Below, piece after piece: positions 1 through 7,759 of a stretch of 46,884 bases of DNA. Each line of letters begins with the position of its first letter. The first letter of the stretch is position 1. The notes under the pieces are model-generated. The model did not search any database. It saw only the letters and a list, made by a program, of their open reading frames with translations, and was not told the origin of the DNA. The position numbers and the translations under genes are program-made. The stretch comes from an uncultured Eubacteriales bacterium (lineage in GTDB: Bacteria; Bacillota; Clostridia; Oscillospirales; Acutalibacteraceae): the NCBI GenBank assembly GCA_934552855.1, contig CAKTEU010000015.1, forward strand, positions 1 through 46,884. The letters run 5' to 3'.

Positions 1-3
1 AAA

Positions 4-47
4 ACCTCCTATGATAGTTTTTATTCTACCATAGGAGGTCCCTTTTT
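4..47. terminator. Bidirectional intrinsic terminator
   Basis: Two 14-base arms (4-17 and 26-39) pair with one mismatch around an 8-base loop. They are followed by a run of T on the plus strand (43-48) and by T on the minus strand at the window edge. It would stop a plus-strand gene lying before the window and probably also the minus-strand DUF2804 gene. Confidence 0.85.
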
Positions 48-80
48 TCTATTGTCCTTTTTTTACGGACTTGTTCATAC

Positions 81-97
81 TGCGACAGCCCTTTTTT
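81..97. repeat. TGCGACAGCCC plus T-run, matching the MITE-like element end
   Basis: The 11-base string TGCGACAGCCC followed by six T matches the right end of the inverted-repeat element at 26710-26730. No matching left arm lies within the window, so this could be a solo end, the edge of a copy, or chance. Confidence 0.35.
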
Positions 98-111
98 GTT
101 TTGAAAATCAA

Positions 112-1173
112 TCAGAAGCGAAGGCTCTTATCTTCGCCTATTCCGCTCATTCCGTCAAGAATATACTTGTTTCCGTCCGGGTCACAGACATAGCCGGAAA
201 GTGTGCCGAATGTAACATGATAATTGATATCGATTACGCCGCCCGGAACACGCATGATGAACCGGTCGCCAATGTCAAACGTGATGTCAACCATTCCGTA
301 AACGTCACGAATGCGCCATTTGTTATATTCGGGATGTTCAAAACGAACGGGAGTGAGAAGAGTTGTGTTGCCCTCAAACCAGATAAGGTTTTCGTTGTAA
401 TCGTTTTGGTTGGTTGATTGATTCCTTGTAAGATTGAATCCGAAAAACTTTTTTTCGCCGTTAATATCCATTTTGCCCATGGTTGTTACCCAGTCATAAT
501 GGGCAACATAAGGATAGTAACCTCTGTGGTCGTCAATAATTGCGGTGCTTTCTTCATCGGTTTCATATTTAACGCCGTTGAATTCCACCCAACCGGAAAG
601 CTTGAAAAGGTCCTTTTGCGAATAAAGCGGACGGTTTGCGCCAAAGGGAATTGAAACAATGCTCGGAAGTGAAACACGGTTAAGTTCAACGTCATAGCTG
701 ACGGAATTTCCGCCTTTTTCGTCCTTTGCATGACCCGTTACAAGGGCCTGACCTTTTTCAAAATGATTGATGCATTTGAGAACAACGTTCTTTCCTCTTG
801 ATTCGGTTGTGTCTCCGTTAAGGAGAGTGTCGGAAATTACGGCGCAGTTCTTCGGAAACATATCCTGGAATTTTGTGACTTTTTTTGCTTTCTTGTCATA
901 AACAAGCGTGAGTCCCGTTCCGAAAATGCCCATGTCGCAAACAGCCGTGAGAACAATGATATCTTTGAGGTTGAGCTCAATTGCTTCCCAAAGAGTGAGC
1001 TTCATTTTGTTAAGTGCGTTGGGAAATTTTGAAGGTTTGTTAACTTTCAAAAAGTCCATGCGAGGAAATTCTTTGTCAAACGTTCCGAAATATGCGTTTC
1101 CGTTTTCGTCAACAACATTTTCCGGAGTCGGAACGGCTTTTCTTTTTTCGGAAAGCACGTCATAAAAATTCAT
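112..1173 (-). CDS. DUF2804 family protein
   Basis: This 353-residue protein resembles the DUF2804 family in length and in its beta-rich middle and C-terminal half. That half has several spaced tryptophans and aromatic/acidic stretches such as HYDWVTTMGKMD and FFGFNLTRNQS around residues 225-255. No signal peptide or membrane segment is visible, so it is probably cytoplasmic. The biochemical role of the family is not established and I do not assign one. The ATG is supported by AAAGGAG eight bases upstream and by a consensus promoter at 1225-1253. It stands alone as a minus-strand unit diverging from the lipid kinase gene and probably ends at the hairpin at the window edge. Confidence 0.75.
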   Translation of the reverse strand: MNFYDVLSEKRKAVPTPENVVDENGNAYFGTFDKEFPRMDFLKVNKPSKFPNALNKMKLTLWEAIELNLKDIIVLTAVCDMGIFGTGLTLVYDKKAKKVTKFQDMFPKNCAVISDTLLNGDTTESRGKNVVLKCINHFEKGQALVTGHAKDEKGGNSVSYDVELNRVSLPSIVSIPFGANRPLYSQKDLFKLSGWVEFNGVKYETDEESTAIIDDHRGYYPYVAHYDWVTTMGKMDINGEKKFFGFNLTRNQSTNQNDYNENLIWFEGNTTLLTPVRFEHPEYNKWRIRDVYGMVDITFDIGDRFIMRVPGGVIDINYHVTFGTLSGYVCDPDGNKYILDGMSGIGEDKSLRF

Positions 1174-1224
1174 AAGTATTTCTCCTTTTGTTTTCGCTAT
1201 AAGCGAAATAATTTTATCTTTTTA

Positions 1225-1253
1225 ATTATAACTTTTTTGCCATATTCTGTCAA
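1225..1253 (-). promoter_or_regulatory. Sigma-A promoter of the DUF2804 gene
   Basis: On the minus strand, TTGACA (1253-1248) and TATAAT (1230-1225) are separated by exactly 17 bases, a perfect consensus. The -10 box lies about 50 bases before the ATG. Confidence 0.9.
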
Positions 1254-1373
1254 TGCGTTTTTCACAAGTGGGAAAAGAACAACAAAAAAGCAAAAAATGA
1301 CTTGAAACTTTTTTAATTTTTATAACAAGAGGTAACAAAGTTGATTAATTTTTAAAAAAGAGTTCACAGTTGA

Positions 1374-1402
1374 TTGACAAGTCAATTTTCAGTTGCTAAA
1401 AT
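1374..1402 (+). promoter_or_regulatory. Sigma-A promoter of the lipid kinase gene
   Basis: TTGACA (1374-1379), a 17-base spacer and TAAAAT (1397-1402). The expected start of transcription is near 1409. A 7-bp inverted repeat (ACCGAAC at 1414-1420 and GTTCGGT at 1434-1440) would then form a small hairpin in the leader just before the ribosome binding site. Confidence 0.85.
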
Positions 1403-1458
1403 GTGTATATCAGACCGAACAGGAGAAGTTTAGGTTCGGTTTAATCGGAGGTGTTACT

Positions 1459-2412
1459 ATGGAAAACGAAAAGAAAAAGGTTCTTTTAATCGTTAACCCA
1501 TGCGCCGGAAGAACAAAATCAAGGGCGGCAACGTTCGATATAGTTGATAAATTTTCAAAAAGCGATTATGAGTTTTCTGTTCAAACAACAACCTGTCAGG
1601 GTGATGCAACAAATATCGTTAAAAACAACAGCGAAGGAAAAGACCTTGTTGTTTGCTGCGGAGGCGACGGAACACTCAATGAAACAATCAACGGTGTTAT
1701 GGATATTCCGCGCCGTATTCCGATTGGTTATATCCCGACCGGTTCAACAAACGACCTTGCCTCAACGCTGAAAATTCCCCGCAATATTGATGCGGCAACG
1801 GACCTGATAATGTCCGGAAGAACAAACAGCTATGACATCGGCCTTTTCAACAACAGATATTTTTCATATGTTGCTTCGTTCGGCGCATTCACAAAATCGT
1901 CATATGCAACAAGCCAGAAAATGAAGAACCGGCTCGGTCATCTTGCTTATCTTATAAACGGGCTCGGCGAATGGAAAAATATGAAGCCGGTTCATATGAG
2001 AATCGAATATGACGGCGGAGTTATTGAAGATGATTTTTCCTTCGGCGCAATTTCAAATTCAACGTCCGTTGCCGGAATATTCAAATTCAATATTGACGAC
2101 GTTAAACTCAACGACGGATTTTTTGAAATTCTTCTCGTCAGAAAAATCAAACCCATTACGGCGCCGTTGATTGCGGGAAAGGTTATTCGCCAGGAATACG
2201 ACGGAAAGCAGATTATTTTTCTCAGAACAAGCAAAGCAAAAATCACTTCTCCCGAAGAAGTGCCGTGGACATTGGACGGCGAATACGGAGGAGCACACAA
2301 AATCGTCATGATTCACGTTCTTTCAAAGGCGGTTGAAATTTGCTCTCCGCAAAATCCGCTGTTTGAAGAAGACGCAATAATTCCCGAAAAACTTAAAGAA
2401 AAAACCGTTTAA
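1459..2412 (+). CDS. Diacylglycerol kinase-like lipid kinase (YegS/DagK family)
   Basis: The 317-residue product is a DAGK-catalytic-domain lipid kinase, expected to phosphorylate diacylglycerol or a related lipid with ATP at the inner membrane face. It starts with the family's KVLLIVNPCAGR strand-loop and carries the nucleotide-binding CCGGDGTLNE motif and the downstream GYIPTGSTNDLA motif. A C-terminal beta domain ends with the usual WTLDGEYGG segment. The length matches bacterial DgkB/YegS proteins. ATG 1459 is chosen because an upstream in-frame start would fall inside the promoter and because CGGAGGTG precedes this ATG. Which lipid it uses cannot be read from the sequence; DgkB-type recycling of diacylglycerol from lipoteichoic acid synthesis is the likeliest role. 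Confidence 0.88.
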   Translation: MENEKKKVLLIVNPCAGRTKSRAATFDIVDKFSKSDYEFSVQTTTCQGDATNIVKNNSEGKDLVVCCGGDGTLNETINGVMDIPRRIPIGYIPTGSTNDLASTLKIPRNIDAATDLIMSGRTNSYDIGLFNNRYFSYVASFGAFTKSSYATSQKMKNRLGHLAYLINGLGEWKNMKPVHMRIEYDGGVIEDDFSFGAISNSTSVAGIFKFNIDDVKLNDGFFEILLVRKIKPITAPLIAGKVIRQEYDGKQIIFLRTSKAKITSPEEVPWTLDGEYGGAHKIVMIHVLSKAVEICSPQNPLFEEDAIIPEKLKEKTV

Positions 2413-2472
2413 TTCATTATCCGATAAACATTACAATCTTTTCCAAACAGTTAAAAATTTTTGAATAAATTA

Positions 2473-2501
2473 TTGACAAAGTTTGAGCTATGCTATATAA
2501 T
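2473..2501 (+). promoter_or_regulatory. Consensus promoter of the 38-residue peptide gene
   Basis: TTGACA (2473-2478), 17 bases and TATAAT (2496-2501), both boxes perfect. It shows that the following mini-gene has its own transcript rather than depending on the lipid kinase gene. Confidence 0.92.
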
Positions 2502-2550
2502 GGACATTGCAGAAAGATGTATCGGTGTACCTGACGAAGGAGGTTCCAAC

Positions 2551-2667
2551 ATGGATAATGGTTTTATGGCATACATTCAGGCCTTCATTGATTTTATTTT
2601 GAAAATTATTGCAATTTTTAAATCAAATGATGATAACACAGATCCTGGAAACAATGCAAAAAAATGA
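2551..2667 (+). CDS. Amphipathic mini-peptide (38 residues)
   Basis: This short gene encodes a peptide whose first 24 residues (FMAYIQAFIDFILKIIAIF region) form an amphipathic, very hydrophobic helix. A hydrophilic tail rich in Asp, Asn and Lys follows. There is no cleavable signal peptide. Translation signals are exceptionally strong: GAAGGAGGT seven bases before the ATG. It has its own consensus promoter and a terminator directly after the stop, so it is a complete monocistronic unit. An upstream in-frame start (2461) would lie before the promoter and is rejected. I recognise no named family. The helix suggests membrane association, like the two mini-peptides at 43.1 kb, but function is unknown. 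Confidence 0.72.
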   Translation: MDNGFMAYIQAFIDFILKIIAIFKSNDDNTDPGNNAKK

Positions 2668-2677
2668 GCAAAAAAAG

Positions 2678-2706
2678 TGGGGCTGTTTTGACAGGCCCCT
2701 TTTTTT
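2678..2706 (+). terminator. Intrinsic terminator of the mini-peptide gene
   Basis: A GGGGC..TGT / GACAGGCCCC hairpin with one bulge is followed by seven T. It begins 11 bases after the stop codon. Confidence 0.88.
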
Positions 2707-2751
2707 GCTTTTTCAAGCAAAAATATTATTTTGTGAGTTATAAACAAAAAC

Positions 2752-2778
2752 AAAAAAGGGACTGCCGAAACAGTCCCT
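2752..2778 (-). terminator. Intrinsic terminator of the GAPDH gene
   Basis: On the minus strand GGGACTG (2777-2771) pairs with CAGTCCC (2764-2758) across a six-base loop and is followed by six T (2757-2752). It lies 23 bases after the stop codon. Confidence 0.9.
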
Positions 2779-2800
2779 TAATTTTTTGCTTACGCAATAC

Positions 2801-3838
2801 TTATGCAAGCTCTGCAAAGTATTTGATTGTGCGAACCATCTGGCTGGTGTAGCTGTTTTCATTGTCATACCAAGAAACAACCTGAACTTCGTAAAGTCCT
2901 TCGCCAAGGTCGATAACCATTGTCTGAGTAGAGTCGAAGAGCGAGCCGTACTTCATGCCAATAACGTCTGAAGAAACGATGGGATCTTCGTTGTAGCCGA
3001 AGGATTCGCTTGAAGCAGCCTTCATAGCGGCGTTGATGCCTTCCTTGGTTACGTTTTCGCCCTTAACAACAGCGGTAAGGATTGTTGTTGAACCTGTGGG
3101 AACGGGAACTCTCTGAGCGGAGCCGATGAGTTTTCCGTTGAGTTCCGGAATAACAAGGCCGATAGCCTTTGCTGCGCCGGTTGAGTTGGGAACGATGTTT
3201 GCTGCGCCTGCACGTGCTCTTCTGAGGTCGCCTTTTCTGTGCGGACCGTCAAGAATCATCTGGTCGCCGGTATAAGCGTGAATTGTTGACATGATGCCGC
3301 TCTGGATTGCTGCATAGTCGTTGAGAGCCTTAGCCATGGGAGCAAGGCAGTTTGTGGTGCAGGAAGCTGCGGAAATGATCTGGTCTTCAGCGGTAAGGGT
3401 ATCGTTGTTTACCGAGAAAACGATGGTTTTAAGGTCGTTGCCTGCCGGAGCGGAAATAACAACTTTCTTTGCGCCTGCGTTGATGTGAGCCATGCTCTTT
3501 TCCTTTGAGCAATAGAAACCGGTGCACTCAAGAACAACGTCGATTCCGAGTTCACCCCAGGGAAGGTTGTTTGCGTCTGCTTCTTTATAGATGGTGAGGG
3601 TCTTTCCGTCAACAGTGATGGTGTTGTTTTCGTCATCAGCTGAAACGGTGTGAAGGCCGTCGCCGATTCTTCCGCAGTAGCCGCCCTGAGCGGTATCATA
3701 TTTGAGAAGGTGAGCAAGCATTGAGGGCTTTGTGAGGTCGTTGATGGCAACAACATCATAGCCTTCTGCGCCGAACATCTGGCGGAATGCAAGACGGCCG
3801 ATACGACCGAATCCGTTAATAGCAACTTTAACTGACAT
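2801..3838 (-). CDS. gap: Glyceraldehyde-3-phosphate dehydrogenase, type I
   Basis: This glycolytic enzyme oxidises glyceraldehyde 3-phosphate to 1,3-bisphosphoglycerate with NAD+ in the cytoplasm. The N-terminal Rossmann motif GFGRIGR (9-15) is followed by Asp34 at the end of the second strand (INDLT), which favours NAD over NADP. The active site ASCTTNCLAP places the catalytic cysteine at 160, and the conserved histidine is at 187 (IHAYT). The C-terminal signature SWYDNENSYT is complete. The length (345 residues) is normal. The ATG has CGGAGGT eight bases upstream. It is monocistronic with its own promoter and terminator; no pgk or tpi neighbour is present, unlike many Firmicutes gap operons. 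Confidence 0.97.
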   Translation of the reverse strand: MSVKVAINGFGRIGRLAFRQMFGAEGYDVVAINDLTKPSMLAHLLKYDTAQGGYCGRIGDGLHTVSADDENNTITVDGKTLTIYKEADANNLPWGELGIDVVLECTGFYCSKEKSMAHINAGAKKVVISAPAGNDLKTIVFSVNNDTLTAEDQIISAASCTTNCLAPMAKALNDYAAIQSGIMSTIHAYTGDQMILDGPHRKGDLRRARAGAANIVPNSTGAAKAIGLVIPELNGKLIGSAQRVPVPTGSTTILTAVVKGENVTKEGINAAMKAASSESFGYNEDPIVSSDVIGMKYGSLFDSTQTMVIDLGEGLYEVQVVSWYDNENSYTSQMVRTIKYFAELA

Positions 3839-3882
3839 AGTGATTACCTCCGATAATCTTAATTACAAACTTTTGCACATAT

Positions 3883-3911
3883 ATATTACTCTAATTGTTG
3901 GATTTTTTCAA
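3883..3911 (-). promoter_or_regulatory. Promoter of the GAPDH gene
   Basis: On the minus strand TTGAAA (3911-3906), 17 bases and TAATAT (3888-3883). The 45-base leader carries no obvious structure. Confidence 0.7.
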
Positions 3912-4026
3912 CAGAAAAATCAAAAAATTCATTTCTTTTCCAAATTTTGTCAAGCTGAACAAAATATTGTTTATCAAAGCCAAAAAGGGCATAATACTGA
4001 CGAAAAAACCGAAAGGGTGAAACGCC

Positions 4027-4749
4027 GTGTCCTCATCTCTTTTAAAAAAAGTATCACGACTTTTGTCGCTTGACGAAACAAGGAAAAACGAAAGTGAAAT
4101 TCGGGAACTTATTTCTGAAATTTTTTCCCGTTCCTGTGAACTTTATGAACTGGCTGAAAACCAAAGCAATCCCGGAGAAGCAAAACGGGTTCTTTCGCTT
4201 TGCCTCAAAAAGCTGCGTGTTTTCAACAATAATAAAGAAAAAGAGCTTGAAAACTGCGGCTTTCTTTTTGTTGAACTTGACAGACTTTTGGAAAATGTTT
4301 GCCTTTGCAGCAATATTTTGCTTTCGGATAAAAATATAAAGCTTTATTTTGAACCGGAAAGAATTGCGGTTTCGTGCTGTCCGTCTTTGATTATTGACGC
4401 TTTTCTCAATCTTATTTCAAATGCGGTGAAATTTTCTTCCGGCAATATTCATGCGTCGCTTTCCTCCGGAGCAAGGCAATGCGTAATTACGGTTGCGGAC
4501 GAAGCAAAACACGAAGATCTTTCTCACATTAAGCCGAAAAGCGGCCTTTTGAGCGTTCAAAACACGGCGAGGCTCCACGCAGGAAGATTGCTCTTTTCGT
4601 CAAATGAAAACTCGTTTTCGGCCAAAATGGCGCTTTCGCTTGACCTTCCGAGGGGAAAAAGATACCATGCGCCGCCGTTCACATCGTTCCTTGAAGACAG
4701 GCTTTCGCCCGTTTATGTCGGGCTTTGCGATTGCACGGACTATGTTTAA
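4027..4749 (+). CDS. Degenerate histidine-kinase-like ATPase domain protein
   Basis: This 240-residue soluble protein has the layout of the catalytic half of a sensor kinase. A helical region occupies 1-95 and a GHKL/HATPase-like fold about 96-208. The N-box is recognisable (AFLNLISNAVKFSS, 125-138). However, the expected Asp-x-Gly-x-Gly box is replaced by VADEAKHED (156-164) and the later glycine-rich box by SGLLSVQNTARLHAG (172-186). No phosphoacceptor His-Glu motif is seen in the helical part. It may therefore not bind ATP or phosphorylate. The start is a GTG with AAGGGTG upstream. No response regulator gene is adjacent. It converges on, and overlaps by four bases, the aminotransferase gene. 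Confidence 0.6.
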   Translation: MSSSLLKKVSRLLSLDETRKNESEIRELISEIFSRSCELYELAENQSNPGEAKRVLSLCLKKLRVFNNNKEKELENCGFLFVELDRLLENVCLCSNILLSDKNIKLYFEPERIAVSCCPSLIIDAFLNLISNAVKFSSGNIHASLSSGARQCVITVADEAKHEDLSHIKPKSGLLSVQNTARLHAGRLLFSSNENSFSAKMALSLDLPRGKRYHAPPFTSFLEDRLSPVYVGLCDCTDYV

Positions 4750-5915
4750 AGAGAGTCAACCGCCGATTTGAAGCGTTCAAGCGTATTTTTGAGAACCGAT
4801 TTCGCAACGGCAATGTTAAGGCGGATAAAGCCCTTTCCCTCCTCGCCGAACCATGAGCCGAACGAGGGGACAATGCCGACCTTTTCATAGAAAAAGCGCT
4901 TGAGTTCGTCTTCTTCCATGTTAAGGAACGAAACGTTTATCCACGCAAGATAAGTTCCGCTGTGCTTTGCCATAAAAGCGAGCGGAATGTTTTCTTTCAA
5001 GAACCGTTCAAGAAAGTCAAAGTTGTCGTTAACAACGGCGTTCATTTCGTCAAGCCAATCGTCACATTCGGTGTATGCGGCAATCGTTGCCGGATAAGCG
5101 GCACAGTTGATGCAGGAATATCCGTCACGTGAGATAAGCGCCGTGAACGCAGAACGAAGTTTTTTTGACGGGATGATAATGTTTGAAGTTGAAAGGCCGG
5201 CAATGTTGAACGACTTTGACGTTGCGGTGCAGACGATTGTGTTTTCACGGTACTTTTCGCCGAGTGACAAAAGAACGTGATGCTTTTCGCTTGTGATGTC
5301 AAAATGAATTTCGTCCGAAACAAGGATAACGCCGTTTTCAAGGCAGATATCCGCAACACGGGTGAGTTCTTCCTTTGTCCAAACACGGCTTATCGGGTTA
5401 TGCGGCGAGCAAAGAATCATCATTTTGTTGTGTTCGTCTTTGCAAAGCTTTTCAAGTTCGTCAAAATTCATTTCATAGGTACCGTCTTTCGGAACAAGGG
5501 CGTTGTTGACAAGCTTTCGGTTGTTGTTTTCAACTGCGGCTGAAAACGGACGATAGACCGGCCGCTGAACAATGACTCCGTCACCATCGTTTGTGAGTGA
5601 GCGAACAGCGGTGTTCAGTGCGCTGACAATGCCGTAAGTCGGAACGATCCATTCCGGCTCAACCTTGAAGTCATGGCGGCGAAGCATAAAATCACAAACC
5701 GCTTTTTTGTATTTTTCATCTGCTCCGGTGTAACAGAAAAAGCCCCTTTCGGCAAAAGCCGCAACGGCTTTTCTTATTTGCGGTGCGGCGGCAAATTCCA
5801 TGTCTGCCGTTGAAAAGGGAATTGCGTTTTCAAAAGCCTTTCCTTTTTCGGTGTCGCCCCATTTCATTGAGCCTGTATATTTTCGGTCATACACGGTTGA
5901 AAAATCATATTTCAT
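4746..5915 (-). CDS. MalY/PatB-type PLP-dependent aminotransferase or cystathionine beta-lyase
   Basis: A fold-type I PLP enzyme of 389 residues, cytoplasmic. The PLP-binding lysine is K234 in TATSKSFNIAGLS. The cofactor-ring aspartate is D201 in VSDEIHFD, and the asparagine of the CSPHNPISR motif is N173. The N-terminal IPFSTADMEF and the YTGADEKYKKA stretch are typical of the MalY/PatB group, whose members cleave cystathionine or cysteine, giving homocysteine or pyruvate. A C-terminal FIRLNIA motif supplies the carboxylate-binding arginine. Substrate cannot be fixed by sequence alone. The ATG is preceded by GAGGAG. It is a single-gene minus-strand unit with a consensus promoter. Confidence 0.85.
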   Translation of the reverse strand: MKYDFSTVYDRKYTGSMKWGDTEKGKAFENAIPFSTADMEFAAAPQIRKAVAAFAERGFFCYTGADEKYKKAVCDFMLRRHDFKVEPEWIVPTYGIVSALNTAVRSLTNDGDGVIVQRPVYRPFSAAVENNNRKLVNNALVPKDGTYEMNFDELEKLCKDEHNKMMILCSPHNPISRVWTKEELTRVADICLENGVILVSDEIHFDITSEKHHVLLSLGEKYRENTIVCTATSKSFNIAGLSTSNIIIPSKKLRSAFTALISRDGYSCINCAAYPATIAAYTECDDWLDEMNAVVNDNFDFLERFLKENIPLAFMAKHSGTYLAWINVSFLNMEEDELKRFFYEKVGIVPSFGSWFGEEGKGFIRLNIAVAKSVLKNTLERFKSAVDSL

Positions 5916-5985
5916 AAGTATTTTCTCCTCATATAATGTCTTTCCTCAAAAATTCAAAACCATCGCAACCGATAATTTCAAGATT

Positions 5986-6014
5986 ACTTTAACACAACCG
6001 ACGGGCACTGTCAA
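5986..6014 (-). promoter_or_regulatory. Promoter of the MalY/PatB-like gene
   Basis: On the minus strand TTGACA (6014-6009), a 17-base spacer and TAAAGT (5991-5986), about 70 bases before the ATG. Confidence 0.75.
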
Positions 6015-6078
6015 CAAAAACATCGGCGCAAAGCAGAAACTTTTCAGCAATTTTAATAATTAGGACACAACACGTTAA

Positions 6079-6107
6079 TTGACACTTAATAATGTTCTGT
6101 GTATAAT
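6079..6107 (+). promoter_or_regulatory. Consensus promoter of the secreted propeller gene
   Basis: TTGACA (6079-6084), 17 bases and TATAAT (6102-6107), a perfect sigma-A promoter. It lies back to back with the divergent aminotransferase promoter. Confidence 0.92.
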
Positions 6108-6148
6108 CAAATTGTGCATACGCAAATAAAATTAAGGAGAGATTAACA

Positions 6149-7693
6149 ATGTCAGCATTTTTCTCGGGCGTATTCCTCAAAATCATCTCTGCGCTTTCGG
6201 CGTTTTTGATGTTTTTCCTCAGCCCCGGCGGCGCAATCAGACAGCCGCTCATTTCAAAAGCCTGCCCCGCTTATTACGGTCAGGCGGCAACCGCAAAACC
6301 AACCGAAAAAACAAGCGTTCCGCAGCACCCGCTTCTTGCAACCGAAGGCGTTAACGGAATGCACGGAAATTCTTACAACACCGGTACATATGATTACACC
6401 GGCCCGCTTGGCAAGAACCCGGTTGTTAAGTCACGTTCAATGAACGTTTTCGGCGGCCTTGTTGCAACGCTTATGTTTGACAGCAAGGGAAGAATCATGT
6501 GCATCAGCGGAAACGTTGTTGGCTTCCGCCTGCTTTTGCTTGATGCCGATACGCTTGAAATTCTTGCCGAAACAAGGCTTCCTCAGCGTGCTTCAACAAG
6601 AGAATTTTTCAGAACATTTAATTTTGACGTGATTTCAAACGACACCTCCGGCGGCGCATACTGCCACCTTCTCAAGGGCGACAGACCGATTATCGGAAAC
6701 TCGGACAATGTTATTCAAATTTTCCGTGTTGACGAAACGGACGGAAAATGCGAATGGGTTGTTGACGAAGAATATGACCTTATGCCGTATCTTCCGGAAG
6801 GCTCGTTCATCACCGACGCAGTTCCCGATTATGACGGAAACATTTGGTTCGTCACCCGTCCGGGCGAAGTCGGAATAATTGACAAGGACACAAAAGAAGT
6901 ACGCATGACAAAGCTTGAAAACGAAGAAATTCAAAACAGCTTTGCCGTTGCACAAGACGGAATGTATATCGTTTCCGACACCGCAATGTATCGCTTTGAC
7001 CTTGACGAAAACAAAACACCGTATTTCACATGGCGAACCGAGTACGACAGAGGAACAACCCTCAAGCCCGGCGCAATCAATCAGGGCAGCGGAACAACCC
7101 CGACCCTCCTTGACGTACCTTGCAAAAACGGTGGTGTAAGAAAAATTTGTGCAATCACCGATAACGCCGATAAGCGTGTAAACGTTGTTATTTATGACAG
7201 ACTCACAGGCGAAGTTATTGACTCGGTTCCCGTTTTTGACGAGGGCTACTCCGTCAGCGAAAACAGCCTCATTGCAAACGGACGTTCAATCATTGTTGAA
7301 AACAACTACACCGAAACAGGTTCCGGCTTTCTTGAAAGAAATCCGACAAGTTATCCGGGCGTTACAAGAATTGACCTGAACGAAGACTGCACAAAAGCCG
7401 AAGTTGTTTGGGAAAGCAGAGAAGCTTCCTGCACCGTTGTTCCGAAGCTTTCAACCGGAAGCGGCCTTGTTTATCTTTACACAAGAGAGCAGAACAACGA
7501 TATTCCGAAAAAGGCGGTTGCGTGGTACTTCACCGCAATTGACTTTGAAACCGGCGAAACCGTATACAAGGTTTTCACCGGAACGGGAAGAAATTGGAAC
7601 AACAGCTACGGCCCCATCACAATCGGACCGAACGGCACCGCTTATGTCGGCGTGTTCAACGGCCTCATCTCGGTTTCCGACAGCGTGAAATAA
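6149..7693 (+). CDS. Secreted beta-propeller-like protein
   Basis: A 514-residue protein with an N-terminal hydrophobic segment (about 8-28) that can act as a signal peptide or membrane anchor. The rest is rich in short beta strands and repeated blade-like patterns: FDSKGRIMCISG, PDYDGNIWFVTRPGEVGIIDKD, VAQDGMYIVSDT and IGPNGTAYVGVFNG. These resemble the blades of PQQ-/quinoprotein-like propellers. No catalytic motif stands out, so a binding or carbohydrate/ligand-recognition role outside the cell is only a guess. AAGGAGAG precedes the ATG. It forms a monocistronic unit between a perfect promoter and a strong terminator. I could not assign a named family. Confidence 0.6.
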   Translation: MSAFFSGVFLKIISALSAFLMFFLSPGGAIRQPLISKACPAYYGQAATAKPTEKTSVPQHPLLATEGVNGMHGNSYNTGTYDYTGPLGKNPVVKSRSMNVFGGLVATLMFDSKGRIMCISGNVVGFRLLLLDADTLEILAETRLPQRASTREFFRTFNFDVISNDTSGGAYCHLLKGDRPIIGNSDNVIQIFRVDETDGKCEWVVDEEYDLMPYLPEGSFITDAVPDYDGNIWFVTRPGEVGIIDKDTKEVRMTKLENEEIQNSFAVAQDGMYIVSDTAMYRFDLDENKTPYFTWRTEYDRGTTLKPGAINQGSGTTPTLLDVPCKNGGVRKICAITDNADKRVNVVIYDRLTGEVIDSVPVFDEGYSVSENSLIANGRSIIVENNYTETGSGFLERNPTSYPGVTRIDLNEDCTKAEVVWESREASCTVVPKLSTGSGLVYLYTREQNNDIPKKAVAWYFTAIDFETGETVYKVFTGTGRNWNNSYGPITIGPNGTAYVGVFNGLISVSDSVK

Positions 7694-7713
7694 ACATTTG
7701 AACAAAACAAAAA

Positions 7714-7746
7714 CTGCTGCAACCGTTTTGGCTGCAGCAGTTTTTT
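7714..7746. terminator. Intrinsic terminator shared by convergent genes
   Basis: CTGCTGC (7714-7720) pairs with GCAGCAG (7734-7740), followed by six T. Upstream A-rich bases give a weaker T-run for the minus strand, where the BspA-like gene ends 14 bases away. Confidence 0.88.
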
Positions 7747-7759
7747 ATGCTTGGCTTTA

